From Gammaproteobacteria bacterium (GTDB taxonomy: Bacteria > Pseudomonadota > Gammaproteobacteria > Steroidobacterales > Rariloculaceae), in assembly GCA_022826245.1 (NCBI GenBank), contig JAJDVG010000016.1, forward strand, positions 51,044 through 115,043: a DNA stretch of 64,000 nt, read 5' to 3'. The notes below the pieces were generated by a model. The model was not told the DNA's origin. It saw only the letters and a program-made list of their open reading frames with translations, and ran no database searches. This document shows positions 50,700-59,093 of this stretch, piece by piece (position 1 is the stretch's first letter; every line of letters starts with the position of its first letter). Both the position numbers and the translations under genes were made by a program.

Positions 50700-50729
50700 T
50701 TGTCGCGAGGGCTCCCGGTGTCGTATACG
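50700..50729 (+). promoter_or_regulatory. Promoter of the NHL-propeller gene
   Basis: TTGTCG, an 18-bp spacer and TATACG lie 30 bp upstream of the ATG at 50759, with an AGCGGGGGGAAAG ribosome-site region between. Confidence 0.4.
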
Positions 50730-50758
50730 ATGGTGACAGGCAAGCGGGGGGAAAGAAG

Positions 50759-52036
50759 ATGAACACGGCCGGAAGTTTGCAGAGGACACTGGCGGCGTGC
50801 GTCACCGGTTTCACGCTGGGGACGCTGACGTCCGCGGGCAGCGCCCAGGAACCGGCATTTCCGGGGCAGAAGGGCGGTCAGGACGTCTTCGGGCATTACG
50901 AGGTCGTTGCCGACTGGCCGAAACCGCTGTCCCAACTGCCGGGCCACGAAGGCTGGACCTGGGGCGCGGGTCAATACGTGTTTGCGGAGAGCCCGGATCG
51001 CGTCTTCGTGCTGCAGCGCGGCCAGTTGCCGGTCGTGGAACGGCCTCAGGCCGCCTGGCTGCGCGACATGGGTCCGAGCGTTACCTTTCCGATATTCCGC
51101 CTGCCGTTGCGCGACGCCACGCGCGCAAGCCCGCCGGCCGGCGGCGGCGCCGGCGGTCCGCCCGAGGACGGGCTGCAGGCCTGGGTGGACGGCGGCGGCA
51201 GGCTCGGCATCGACGCGCGTTGGCGGCACTGTATCCTCGTCTTCGATTCCGAAGGCAACATCATCGAGGACTGGAGCCAGTGGGACGACATGCTGTCGCG
51301 TCCGCATGCCGTCTACATCAGTCCCTACGATCCGGACAAGCACGTCTGGATCGTCGATGACTACCGTCATTCGATTTTCAAGTTCTCCAACGACGGCAGC
51401 GAACTCGTTCAGACCATCGGAACCTACGGTGAACCCGGCGCCGACGAGTCGCACTTCAACCGCCCGACATTCATGGCGTGGTTTCCCGATGGCTCCTTCG
51501 TCGTCGCCGACGGCTACGCCAATACCCGAGTCGTGAAGTTCGACGCCGACGGCAACTACCTGCTCGAGTGGGGCCAACGCGGCAACCCGCCGAACGAAAC
51601 GCGGCCCGGTTACTTCAACAACGTGCATGGCATCGCCGTCGACCCGGAAACCAACCGGGTCTTCGTCAACGACCGGCAGAATCATCGCGTGCAGGTGTTC
51701 GACGAGAACGGCAACTATCTCGACGAATGGCACTTCGGCGATCCGCCGTCGGACATTCATATGTTCATCATCTCGGGCGACGGCTATCTGTGGGCCGCCG
51801 ACCGCGGGACGAGCAAGATTCTCAAGTACGACCTCGACGGGAACTTCCTGTATTCTTGGGGCACCTGGGGCGATTTCCCGGGCGGGATGTGGGGCGTTCA
51901 CGGCATGAGCGTCGACCAGGAAGGCAACTTCTACATCGCCGAGGTCGATAGCGGCGGCGCGCAGAAGTTCCGGCCGCTGCCGAACGCCAACCCGGACTAC
52001 CTCGTCGGTCAGCCCGTTTACTCGGCCTGGGAGTAG
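50759..52036 (+). CDS. NHL-repeat beta-propeller protein (peptidyl-amidoglycolate-lyase-like)
   Basis: A 425-aa exported protein, signal peptide ending TSAGSAQ. NHL-type propeller blades recur: HCILVFDSEGNIIEDWSQWD, HSIFKFSNDGSELVQTIGTY, TRVVKFDADGNYLLEWGQRG, HRVQVFDENGNYLDEWHFGD and SKILKYDLDGNFLYSWGTWG. The pattern FNRPTFMAWFPDGSFVVADG and HGIAVDPETNRVFVNDR resembles the lyase half of peptidylglycine alpha-amidating enzymes. In bacteria such proteins are usually annotated as PAL-like; lyase activity is not established. It is probably periplasmic. Confidence 0.85.
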   Translation: MNTAGSLQRTLAACVTGFTLGTLTSAGSAQEPAFPGQKGGQDVFGHYEVVADWPKPLSQLPGHEGWTWGAGQYVFAESPDRVFVLQRGQLPVVERPQAAWLRDMGPSVTFPIFRLPLRDATRASPPAGGGAGGPPEDGLQAWVDGGGRLGIDARWRHCILVFDSEGNIIEDWSQWDDMLSRPHAVYISPYDPDKHVWIVDDYRHSIFKFSNDGSELVQTIGTYGEPGADESHFNRPTFMAWFPDGSFVVADGYANTRVVKFDADGNYLLEWGQRGNPPNETRPGYFNNVHGIAVDPETNRVFVNDRQNHRVQVFDENGNYLDEWHFGDPPSDIHMFIISGDGYLWAADRGTSKILKYDLDGNFLYSWGTWGDFPGGMWGVHGMSVDQEGNFYIAEVDSGGAQKFRPLPNANPDYLVGQPVYSAWE

Positions 52037-52208
52037 TGCGTCGGCGCCCTGCAATGCCGAGTTCCCGATCGAATGTACCGTCGGCGAGGTCGACAGGTAC
52101 AGTAGCCCGTCGCGACCGCCGGGCAGCGAATTCGGACCTTCCTGTACGCGAGACCGGCCTGTAACTGGACGTGATACGATCAGTCCAACCGCTCGACGGA
52201 GATGCGAC

Positions 52209-53210
52209 GTGAGCAGGCAGGTTTTGATATCCGTGTCGGCGCTGCTCGGAAGCCTGTTGCTCTGCGCGGCGACTGTATCTGCGCAGACCGGCTCTCGCGC
52301 GAATCTCGCTGGCGCGGACTCCGAATTTACCGTCCCGCGCATGTCCTGGGGCGCCCCCGACCTTCAGGGCGTCTGGGACTACCGCTCGATCACGCCGCTG
52401 CAGCGCCGCGAAGAGTTCGGCGACCGCGAGTACTACACCGACGAGGAAATCGCAGAGCTCGAGGCGCGTGCGGCGCGCCGGCTCGACGAGGCGCCCGATC
52501 CCGACGCGCCTTCCAATCTCGTGCACGCGCAGTACATGGTCGACCCCGGCCGCTACGTTGACGAATCGCGGCGCAACTCGCTGATCGTCGATCCGCCGAA
52601 CGGCCGGATTCCCGAGTTGACGCCCGAGGCGCAGCAACGGCAGGCGGCGACGCCGCGCGGTCCGCGCGCAGCGGACTCGTTCACGGACCGCTCGCTCCTG
52701 GAGCGTTGCATATCGAGAGGCCTTGCCGGCGCGCTTCTTCCCGGTCTCTACAACAACAACCTGAGAATCACCCAGTCTCCCGGATACGTTGCCATCGTCC
52801 ACGAGATGGTTCACGAGACGCGGACCGTGCCGCTCGACGACAGTCCTCTGACGGGCGTACCCACCTTCATGGGAGAGTCGCGAGGCCGATGGGACGGCGA
52901 TACGCTCGTGATCGAGACGAGCAACTTCAACGGCAGGGTGTCCTACCGCGGCTCCACGGCGAACCTGCGCCTGACGGAGCGCTACACCCGCGTCGGTCCG
53001 GATACGATCGACTTTCAGATCACGTTCGAGGACGAGCAACAGTGGGTCCGGCCGTGGACCGCCGCGTACCTGATGCGCCGCTCGGACGGCGCGCTTTACG
53101 AGTACGCCTGTCACGAAGGCAACTACGGCTTGCGCAATATCCTCGAAAACGCGCGCGACGCGGAACGTGCCGCGGCCGCGCAGCCGGGCGACGGAGCCTC
53201 TGTTCGATGA
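52209..53210 (+). CDS. Secreted protein of unknown function, coupled to a DUF6152 gene
   Basis: A 333-aa exported protein, GTG start with GGAG 8 nt upstream; signal peptide ending CAATVSAQ. It contains DLQGVWDYRSITPLQRREEF near the N-terminus, ERCISRGLAGALLPGLYNNN, GYVAIVHEMVHETRTVPLDD, a GRWDGDTLVIETSNFNGRVS strand and YEYACHEGNYGLRNILENAR near the end. This type is common in soil and marine bacteria and is usually annotated hypothetical. It is often beside DUF6152 genes, as here: its stop overlaps the next start (ATGA). An enzymatic role is possible but not shown. Confidence 0.8.
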   Translation: MSRQVLISVSALLGSLLLCAATVSAQTGSRANLAGADSEFTVPRMSWGAPDLQGVWDYRSITPLQRREEFGDREYYTDEEIAELEARAARRLDEAPDPDAPSNLVHAQYMVDPGRYVDESRRNSLIVDPPNGRIPELTPEAQQRQAATPRGPRAADSFTDRSLLERCISRGLAGALLPGLYNNNLRITQSPGYVAIVHEMVHETRTVPLDDSPLTGVPTFMGESRGRWDGDTLVIETSNFNGRVSYRGSTANLRLTERYTRVGPDTIDFQITFEDEQQWVRPWTAAYLMRRSDGALYEYACHEGNYGLRNILENARDAERAAAAQPGDGASVR

Positions 53211-53653
53211 ATGCGCTGCCGGTCAGGGCATGGCGACGCCTCGGTGCGGCCGGCTGCGCCTCGCTCCTCCTGTCGGTCGCGCCATCGGCCGCGGCGCATC
53301 ATTCGTTTTCCGCCGAGTTCGATCCCGACGCGCCGGTGACGCTCACGGGCACCATTACGCGAATGGAGTGGATCAACCCGCACGCCTGGCTGCACATCGA
53401 TGTGCGGAACGAAGACGGCACGACCACCGCGTGGATGATCGAAAGCGCGACTCCCAACACGCTCTTCCGCCGCGGGTTTACCCGCGACTCCGTCCGGGCC
53501 GGCACCGAGATCACCGTTCACGGCTACCAGGCGCGCAACGGCGCCAACCGTGCGAACGGCCGCGACCTGATCCTGTCTGACGGCTCGCGACTCTTCATGG
53601 GTTCGCGCGGTACCGGCGCGCCTGGAGACGAGAGCGCGGACGAGGGGCCATAA
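53207..53653 (+). CDS. DUF6152 family exported protein, second copy
   Basis: A 148-aa protein overlapping the previous stop by 4 nt. The signal peptide (ending SAAA) is followed by HHSFSAEFDPDAPVTLTGTI, TRMEWINPHAWLHIDVRNED and GTEITVHGYQARNG, the standard DUF6152 pattern. It is translationally coupled to the preceding secreted protein, so the two probably act together. Function unknown. Confidence 0.85.
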   Translation: MNALPVRAWRRLGAAGCASLLLSVAPSAAAHHSFSAEFDPDAPVTLTGTITRMEWINPHAWLHIDVRNEDGTTTAWMIESATPNTLFRRGFTRDSVRAGTEITVHGYQARNGANRANGRDLILSDGSRLFMGSRGTGAPGDESADEGP

Positions 53654-53709
53654 TCGACGCCGAAAACATGTCTTGAACACCTGTCCGCAGGGGAAGGTCG
53701 AGTGGAACG

Positions 53710-53880
53710 ATGATCAGAAGAATTCTGCTGTTTGGAGGGCTCATGAGCGCCTGCGCGGCCCATGCGCAGTTGACCGGTTTGCCGGCGAGCGACACGCTGG
53801 GCGCGGACGACATCGCCGGCAATCCCACGTTTATCGGCGGCGTGGCCAATGGCGGAGGCACTGCACACGGCGTCTGGTGA
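53710..53880 (+). pseudogene. Signal-peptide portion of the large propeller gene, cut off by in-frame TGA
   Basis: ATG at 53710 opens a frame with a good signal peptide (MIRRILLFGGLMSACAAHAQ) and about 36 further residues ending NGGGTAHGVW, then TGA at 53878-53880. The same frame continues immediately as the large propeller protein (PGSVALDKANNRLFIGH...), so this is the missing N-terminus of that protein. A single base change or sequencing error could explain the stop. Confidence 0.7.
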
Positions 53881-53889
53881 CCCGGCAGC

Positions 53890-56800
53890 GTGGCCTTGGA
53901 CAAGGCCAACAACCGACTCTTCATCGGCCATCACGGCAACTCCCGATACGACATCTATCCGCTCGGCGATGACGGGCTGCCCGCGCAGCGGCACGCGGAC
54001 CGCGGCATAGGCCGCAACCTCATCGGGCGCGGCTTCGCCTTCGCGCCCTTGGGCCGAACGTACCTGAACTTCCCGTTCGGCGGGTCGGTCGACGAAGTCA
54101 ACCAGCGGCTGTTCGTGACGGACAACGCGAGCCTCGGTCCGCCCGGCTTTCGAATCATGGTCTTCGACGTCAGCCCGGAAAGCCTGGCCGCTCTCGGGCG
54201 CGACGAACTTCCCGAAGCTATCGGCGTGCTCGGCCAGCCGCATTTCGAGATCTGGTCGCCGGGGGAGGGCCCCGCGACGATCGGCGGCGGGGGTTTCGGG
54301 ATCGTCGACTCCGAGCGGCAGTTGTATTTCTTCGCCGACAGCGGCAACAACCGCGTGCTGGTCTGGGACGTGCATCCGGACCGCTTCGAGAACGGCATGG
54401 ACGCGACGTTCGTTATCGGGCAACCGGACCTGACGTCACGCCAGCGCGGCCTGGGCCGCGAGCGCTTCGCCGGCGTTGGCGGAATCGCATACGATGACGC
54501 GCTCCAGCACCTGTACGTCGCCGACAGCGGCAACCGGCGAATTCTGGTCTTCGATGTCGGCGACGAGAATCTCGACTCGGGCATCGAGGCCATGGCCGTG
54601 ATCGGGCAGGACGATTTCGATTCCCGGGAACCCCGGTCCGACCTCAGGCGGTACGGTTCCGGGAGGATGTCCGTGGATACCGCCAATCACCGGCTTTTCG
54701 TCGGCGAACAGTTCGGCAATCGGATACTCGTCTTCGACGTGCACCCGGACAAGCTGACGGGGGCTTTGAACGAAGACGCCGTCGCCGTGCTGGGGCAGCC
54801 CGATTTCCAGTCCACCGACCCCGCCGTTTCGCAAACGCGCCTGACCATGCCGCGCATCACGATCGACTCCGACCGGCAACTGGCCTACGTCCCTGACGGT
54901 TATCCGGCAGGCAACCGGATCAATATTTTCGACATCCATCCGGACCGTATGCAGACCACGGCGACGCCCATGGTCGACCAGCTCGGCCACATCAATCCGG
55001 ACGGCGAACCGGATTTCCTGGCGCGCTCCGCCAACGACCGCGTCTCGCCCCGCTACTGGACCCAGGCGCGGGACGTGTCGCTCGACACGGTGGATCACCG
55101 GCTCTTCGTCAGCGACAACTACGGGCATCGCGTGCTCATCTACCAGTTGGACCGCATGAACCGCATCCTCGATCGCGGCGCCCGCTGGGCGTTGGGCCAG
55201 CCGGATACGGAAACGAGCGTCCTGCGCCCCGGCCAGGATGCGACCAGCATCAAGCTGCCGCTGGCGGTCGAGTACGACGCCTCCCACAAGCGGCTGTTCG
55301 TGGCGGACACCTGGAGCGACCGCGTGCTGGTCTTCGACATGACCCCCGGGCAGGTGGAAAGCGGGATGGAAGCCTCTTATGTCCTCGGTCAGGCGGACTT
55401 CAGCTCGCACGATCCACGCGCCGCCCGAAATCGAATCTACTTCGGTTCCCGCGCCGGCCGCGGCATCTATCCCAGCGAAGCGCGCGCGGCGGAAATGGTG
55501 ATGGATCGGGTCAACCAACGGCTCTTTGTCACCGACGGCGGCAACCACAGGGTGCTGGTCTTCGACGTGCACCCGGAACGGATCGCGAACGGCGCCGATG
55601 CCATCGCAGTGCTCGGGCAGGATGACTTCACGTCCACGGAGACCGGACTTTCTCGGACGCGCTGGGAACTGCCGGGCGACCTGGAGCTCGATGAGCAGGA
55701 TCAGCGACTCTTCGTCGGCGTCGCCTGGCAGCACCGCGTGCTCGCGTTCGACGTGCATCCGGACCGGCTGCGCAACGGGCAGCCGGCGTCTTTCGTCATC
55801 GGCCAGTCGGACTTCAGCACCGGCACGCCCGGCTTGTCCCAAAGCCGGTTCAGGCAGACCGACGGCCTGTCGTATGACACCGTAAACGACCGGCTCCACG
55901 TCACCGACAAGTACAACCACAGGGTCCTCGTCTTCGACGTGCCTCCCGGGCAGACGGCGAACCTGCCGGCTGCGGCTGCGGTCATCGGCGAGCAGACCTT
56001 CGACACGGTCGAGATGGGTCCGGGCGACCCCCGCCACCATCCCGACCGCCTGCACGATCCCCGCGGCAGCGACTTCGATTCCGCCGACCAGCGGCTGTTC
56101 CAGAGCGAGGGACTGAACGGGCGGATGACCGTCTTCACCATGCCGCGAGTCGACTACAGGGTGGATCTACCGGCGCGCTCGCAACTCGCCTATGAATCGC
56201 TAGACGCGCAGATGTCGATCGGCCCGCAACCCTACGCGACCGGCTACTCCGAGTTGGAACTGGACAGCGCGGCTGAAATCGTCGCGCTGAGCGGGCACCT
56301 GCTGACCAGGCCGACGATGGACATCGACAGCGAGCGGCAAAGCCGCGTACTGGTGTCGGAGGTCGCTCTCGAGGCGCCGTCGCCGGCGGAGTCGGCACTG
56401 TTCTACGTGGATACGCGAAGCGGAAGGAACGTGGAGCTTGCGATCGTCAATGGCAACGATGCTCCCGTCGACCTGGAACTCCGCTTGCGCACCAGCGACG
56501 GTCGGCTCGTTACCGAGCGACGCGGGTTGAACGCGGGCGAACAGATGCTCATGGATGCGCGCGAACTCTTCGGCGACGACGTGCTCGCCGCCCTCGCCAT
56601 TGAGGCGGATGCACCCGTCAGCACAGCGGGCGTGCTGAGCGTGCCCGACGGGCGGGGGAGCAGCCTGCTTGCGGCCGCGCCGCGGGCTCGGGATGCCGAT
56701 TACGAGCTGTCCGGGCAACGGCGCATCCTGCCGTCGGTGACTACCGGCGCGGGCCAGCAGCTTGCCTACGTATTGCTGAATCACAGCGATGAAGCGATGG

Positions 56801-57507
56801 CGGGAGTGCTCGAGATCGATGGCGATAGCGTAAGTTACGAGATTGCTCCGGGCGGGCTGTTCGTACAGGAAACCCGCAGCGATACGCGGCCGCCCGCGAA
56901 CGGATACGGCATCGTCCGGGCCGTTCGGGGCATGGCGCCCGATTCCGCGGTGTTGGTTCTGACCGAGCGCAGGGACGCGAGCATTCGCAGCGCCCATCTC
57001 GTCACTTCCCACCAGGAAGGCACGTTGATGTGGGCTCCCGCGAACACGTACCCGAGTCTGCTGCGCCACGGCGACATCGACATGGAATTGAGCCTGGTCA
57101 ACGAAGGTCCGGTACCGGCGACCGTGTACCTCGAACTGTTCGACCTTGACGGAAACTCCACGGCAAAGCACGAACGCATCGTGCCCCTGGGCCGGCGGGT
57201 ACAGTTGTCGCTCGAAGACGTGTTCGGCCGGAGCCCGTTGCGGGGAACCGTTCGGGTGTTCTCGGATTCGGCCGTAGTAGCGCTACTTCAGCGCAAGACC
57301 ACGAACATTCTGGGCGAGCTCGTGGTTACCGACATTCCCCTGCAAGCGGCGCGGGGTTCCACCGATTCCCTGATCTATCCCCGCTTTGCGAACGGCGAGG
57401 GTAACGCCACGGAGCTGCTCGTCATCAACACCGGCCGCGGCGCCCGGCAGGGAGCGCTCAGGATCCGGTCATCTGAGGGCGACCCGCAGACGCTCGTGCT
57501 TCGTTAG
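53890..57507 (+). CDS. Large beta-propeller repeat protein, N-terminus interrupted by in-frame TGA
   Basis: A 1205-aa frame from a GTG with no clear ribosome site. It contains about ten repeats of ~55-75 residues with the signature RVLVFDVHPDRFENG-type (RILVFDV, RILVFDVHPDKL, RVLVFDMTPGQV, RVLVFDVHPERI, RVLAFDVHPDRL, RVLVFDVPPGQT). Most are followed by a VIGQPDLTSR-like strand and HRLFVADSGN-like strand, an NHL-type propeller. The C-terminal ~450 residues are non-repeat beta-rich domains (RNVELAIVNGNDAPVDLELR to the end). With the 53710 segment it would be an exported ~1260-aa protein. As it stands the signal peptide is separated by TGA, so it is a recent pseudogene, a sequence error or a readthrough gene. 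Confidence 0.75.
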   Translation: MALDKANNRLFIGHHGNSRYDIYPLGDDGLPAQRHADRGIGRNLIGRGFAFAPLGRTYLNFPFGGSVDEVNQRLFVTDNASLGPPGFRIMVFDVSPESLAALGRDELPEAIGVLGQPHFEIWSPGEGPATIGGGGFGIVDSERQLYFFADSGNNRVLVWDVHPDRFENGMDATFVIGQPDLTSRQRGLGRERFAGVGGIAYDDALQHLYVADSGNRRILVFDVGDENLDSGIEAMAVIGQDDFDSREPRSDLRRYGSGRMSVDTANHRLFVGEQFGNRILVFDVHPDKLTGALNEDAVAVLGQPDFQSTDPAVSQTRLTMPRITIDSDRQLAYVPDGYPAGNRINIFDIHPDRMQTTATPMVDQLGHINPDGEPDFLARSANDRVSPRYWTQARDVSLDTVDHRLFVSDNYGHRVLIYQLDRMNRILDRGARWALGQPDTETSVLRPGQDATSIKLPLAVEYDASHKRLFVADTWSDRVLVFDMTPGQVESGMEASYVLGQADFSSHDPRAARNRIYFGSRAGRGIYPSEARAAEMVMDRVNQRLFVTDGGNHRVLVFDVHPERIANGADAIAVLGQDDFTSTETGLSRTRWELPGDLELDEQDQRLFVGVAWQHRVLAFDVHPDRLRNGQPASFVIGQSDFSTGTPGLSQSRFRQTDGLSYDTVNDRLHVTDKYNHRVLVFDVPPGQTANLPAAAAVIGEQTFDTVEMGPGDPRHHPDRLHDPRGSDFDSADQRLFQSEGLNGRMTVFTMPRVDYRVDLPARSQLAYESLDAQMSIGPQPYATGYSELELDSAAEIVALSGHLLTRPTMDIDSERQSRVLVSEVALEAPSPAESALFYVDTRSGRNVELAIVNGNDAPVDLELRLRTSDGRLVTERRGLNAGEQMLMDARELFGDDVLAALAIEADAPVSTAGVLSVPDGRGSSLLAAAPRARDADYELSGQRRILPSVTTGAGQQLAYVLLNHSDEAMAGVLEIDGDSVSYEIAPGGLFVQETRSDTRPPANGYGIVRAVRGMAPDSAVLVLTERRDASIRSAHLVTSHQEGTLMWAPANTYPSLLRHGDIDMELSLVNEGPVPATVYLELFDLDGNSTAKHERIVPLGRRVQLSLEDVFGRSPLRGTVRVFSDSAVVALLQRKTTNILGELVVTDIPLQAARGSTDSLIYPRFANGEGNATELLVINTGRGARQGALRIRSSEGDPQTLVLR

Positions 57508-57570
57508 AGCCTGCGTCGCAGCAAGTCGCAAGAGCGGAATCGCAGCCGTGAATTGCTGCGGCGCAGGCTC
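57507..57570. repeat. 18-bp inverted repeat at the end of the large propeller gene
   Basis: Arms GAGCCTGCGTCGCAGCAA (57507-57524) and TTGCTGCGGCGCAGGCTC (57553-57570) match at 17 of 18 positions (the mismatch allows G-U) around a 28-nt loop. It lies directly between convergent genes and starts at the propeller gene's stop codon. There is no T-run, so it may be a Rho-independent-like structure, an mRNA-stabilising hairpin or a repeated extragenic element. Confidence 0.65.
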
Positions 57571-57590
57571 CAGAGTGCGGCAACGCGCCC

Positions 57591-58301
57591 TTACAGAGAA
57601 ACTCCGATCGTGAGCGAGATGAGCAGGTCGCGCGGCTCCCTGCCCGGGAGCGGCGGATTCTCGTTGTGGATATCCAGGCGGAAGCCCGCGTTGAGCCGCT
57701 CGGTGAAGGACAGCCGCACGCCGATTTCGCCGTCATAGATATCCGCCCCGTCGTTCAGATGCAGGGCACGGGCGCCGCCGAATAGCGTCAGGCGTTCGCT
57801 CAGGATCTGTTCGCCCGATATTCCCCAGCGGAACGCTGTTTCCCGCCGGTCTCCGGTGTCGATGCGCTCCGCGGTGCGCCCGGCGCCGAAGTCCACCATC
57901 AATGTCGTGCTCTCCGTGTCGATGAGGTCGCGACCCGCGCCCGCAGTGAGCGTGACCCGGCCGTCGAGGCCGACGTCGCGATAGCTGTCGAGATTGATGG
58001 TGATGTACCAGCGTTCGGTCTGCTGAATACGCAGAGCGTAGTCCGCGTCGACGATGTCCTGGGTCGTGACTTCGGCGCCGTCGATCGTCGCGGTGGAACG
58101 ATGGATGTTGACGTTGATGGCGTGCTGCAGTCGCTCGGCTTCGTGGGTGGCGCTGACCAGCAGGTCCGTATCCGATGTTTCCGTGTTGCCTTGCGCGACC
58201 GAAACGCCGAGATCGATCTGCGCTTCCCAGGCGTCGGACTGCACCGGAACGAGCACGGTCAGTGCGGCGCAGGCAAGGGCGTTGCGGCAGATTGGACGCA
58301 T
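57591..58301 (-). CDS. DUF481 (YdiY-like) outer-membrane protein
   Basis: A 236-aa exported protein, signal peptide ending VQSDA. Alternating beta-strands fit a small outer-membrane barrel: EAQIDLGVSVAQGNTETSDT with the GNT signature of DUF481, RWYITINLDSYRDVGLDGRV, TLMVDFGAGRTAE, RLTLFGGARALHLNDG and a final DLLISLTIGVSL. In E. coli the related YdiY is salt-induced; function unknown. It is 148 bp downstream of a cupin gene on the same strand. Confidence 0.88.
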   Translation of the reverse strand: MRPICRNALACAALTVLVPVQSDAWEAQIDLGVSVAQGNTETSDTDLLVSATHEAERLQHAINVNIHRSTATIDGAEVTTQDIVDADYALRIQQTERWYITINLDSYRDVGLDGRVTLTAGAGRDLIDTESTTLMVDFGAGRTAERIDTGDRRETAFRWGISGEQILSERLTLFGGARALHLNDGADIYDGEIGVRLSFTERLNAGFRLDIHNENPPLPGREPRDLLISLTIGVSL

Positions 58302-58449
58302 CGGAATTTTCCGTGGACAGTTCGGCAGGACGCGATGCTATGCCGCGGCGCAGCGGTCGTCCATGACGTTGTTTTGCCGCGTGCCCGACAACGTGTCAAC
58401 GGGCGTGTCCGGAAGGGATTGCGGCTGAGCCCGATGTGCCGCCCGCGTA

Positions 58450-58866
58450 CTACCGGCCGAGATAGTCCTCTTCGCTTACCGGCCCGAGCCAGCTCGTCTC
58501 GCCGCTCGAGATCGTGAGCTGCACCATGTGCGAGTCGGGCGCCGCACCGTGCCAGTGCACGACGCCGCGCGGCGTGAAGTGCGCAACGCCGGGCAACATC
58601 TCCTGCAACGGTTCGCCGCGCATCTGCGTGCGACCGCGCCCTTCCTCGGCCATGATGACCTGGAAGTTGCCGTGGCTGTGCCAGTTCGATCGCGAGCCTG
58701 CCTCGAAGCGCAGTTCCGAGGTGCGGACGTTCGACGTCTGCGACCGGGCGGGCTCGCCGCCGACGAAATTGCTCTGCGACTGCGCCCTGGCAACGAGCAG
58801 GATGGCAAGGCCGCCGAGAACCAGGGTCAGCATCGACACAAGCCGTGGGCGGGTGTACTCGATCAT
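58450..58866 (-). CDS. Membrane-anchored or exported cupin-domain protein
   Basis: A 138-aa protein with an N-terminal hydrophobic segment (LVSMLTLVLGGLAILLVARA), then a single cupin barrel. Metal-ligand motif NWHSHGNFQVIMAEEGRGRT (His, His, Glu) and second motif HFTPRGVVHWHGAAPDSHMV. Possible roles are carboxymuconolactone-type or oxygenase-like activity, or metal-dependent sensing; none can be chosen. It is divergent from the amidase gene and upstream of the DUF481 gene. Confidence 0.85.
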   Translation of the reverse strand: MIEYTRPRLVSMLTLVLGGLAILLVARAQSQSNFVGGEPARSQTSNVRTSELRFEAGSRSNWHSHGNFQVIMAEEGRGRTQMRGEPLQEMLPGVAHFTPRGVVHWHGAAPDSHMVQLTISSGETSWLGPVSEEDYLGR

Positions 58867-59093
58867 GGCGTTTCTCCGTTGCCGCTCGAGTGGATGAGCA
58901 AGACTCTATCGCTCGGGTCGGGGAGGATCAAGGCGGTCGCAAGCGCGCGAGGGGTAGTCTAGCGGCGCGGGCTTCGATGACTTACGGCAGGCGGTCGCAC
59001 TGCTTTGGCTCCCGTAGAGGAAGGTCGGGCAGGGCATGCCGCTTCCGCACGCGGTGCTATCATCCGCGCCGTGCGGAATCCGGGTCCTTGTCA

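Noticed and set aside
50687..52342. A 551-residue minus-strand frame over the NHL-propeller gene
   Set aside because: The plus-strand protein has a signal peptide, promoter and NHL blades; the reverse frame is low-complexity Val/Arg-rich.
53878..53910. Calling the in-frame TGA a selenocysteine codon
   Set aside because: The hairpin is suggestive but short stems arise easily in GC-rich DNA, no sel genes are visible, and the site is not in a redox motif. Kept only as a question.
54436..56055. A 539-residue antisense frame in the large propeller gene
   Set aside because: Mirror of the repeated FDVHPDR coding units; no independent features.
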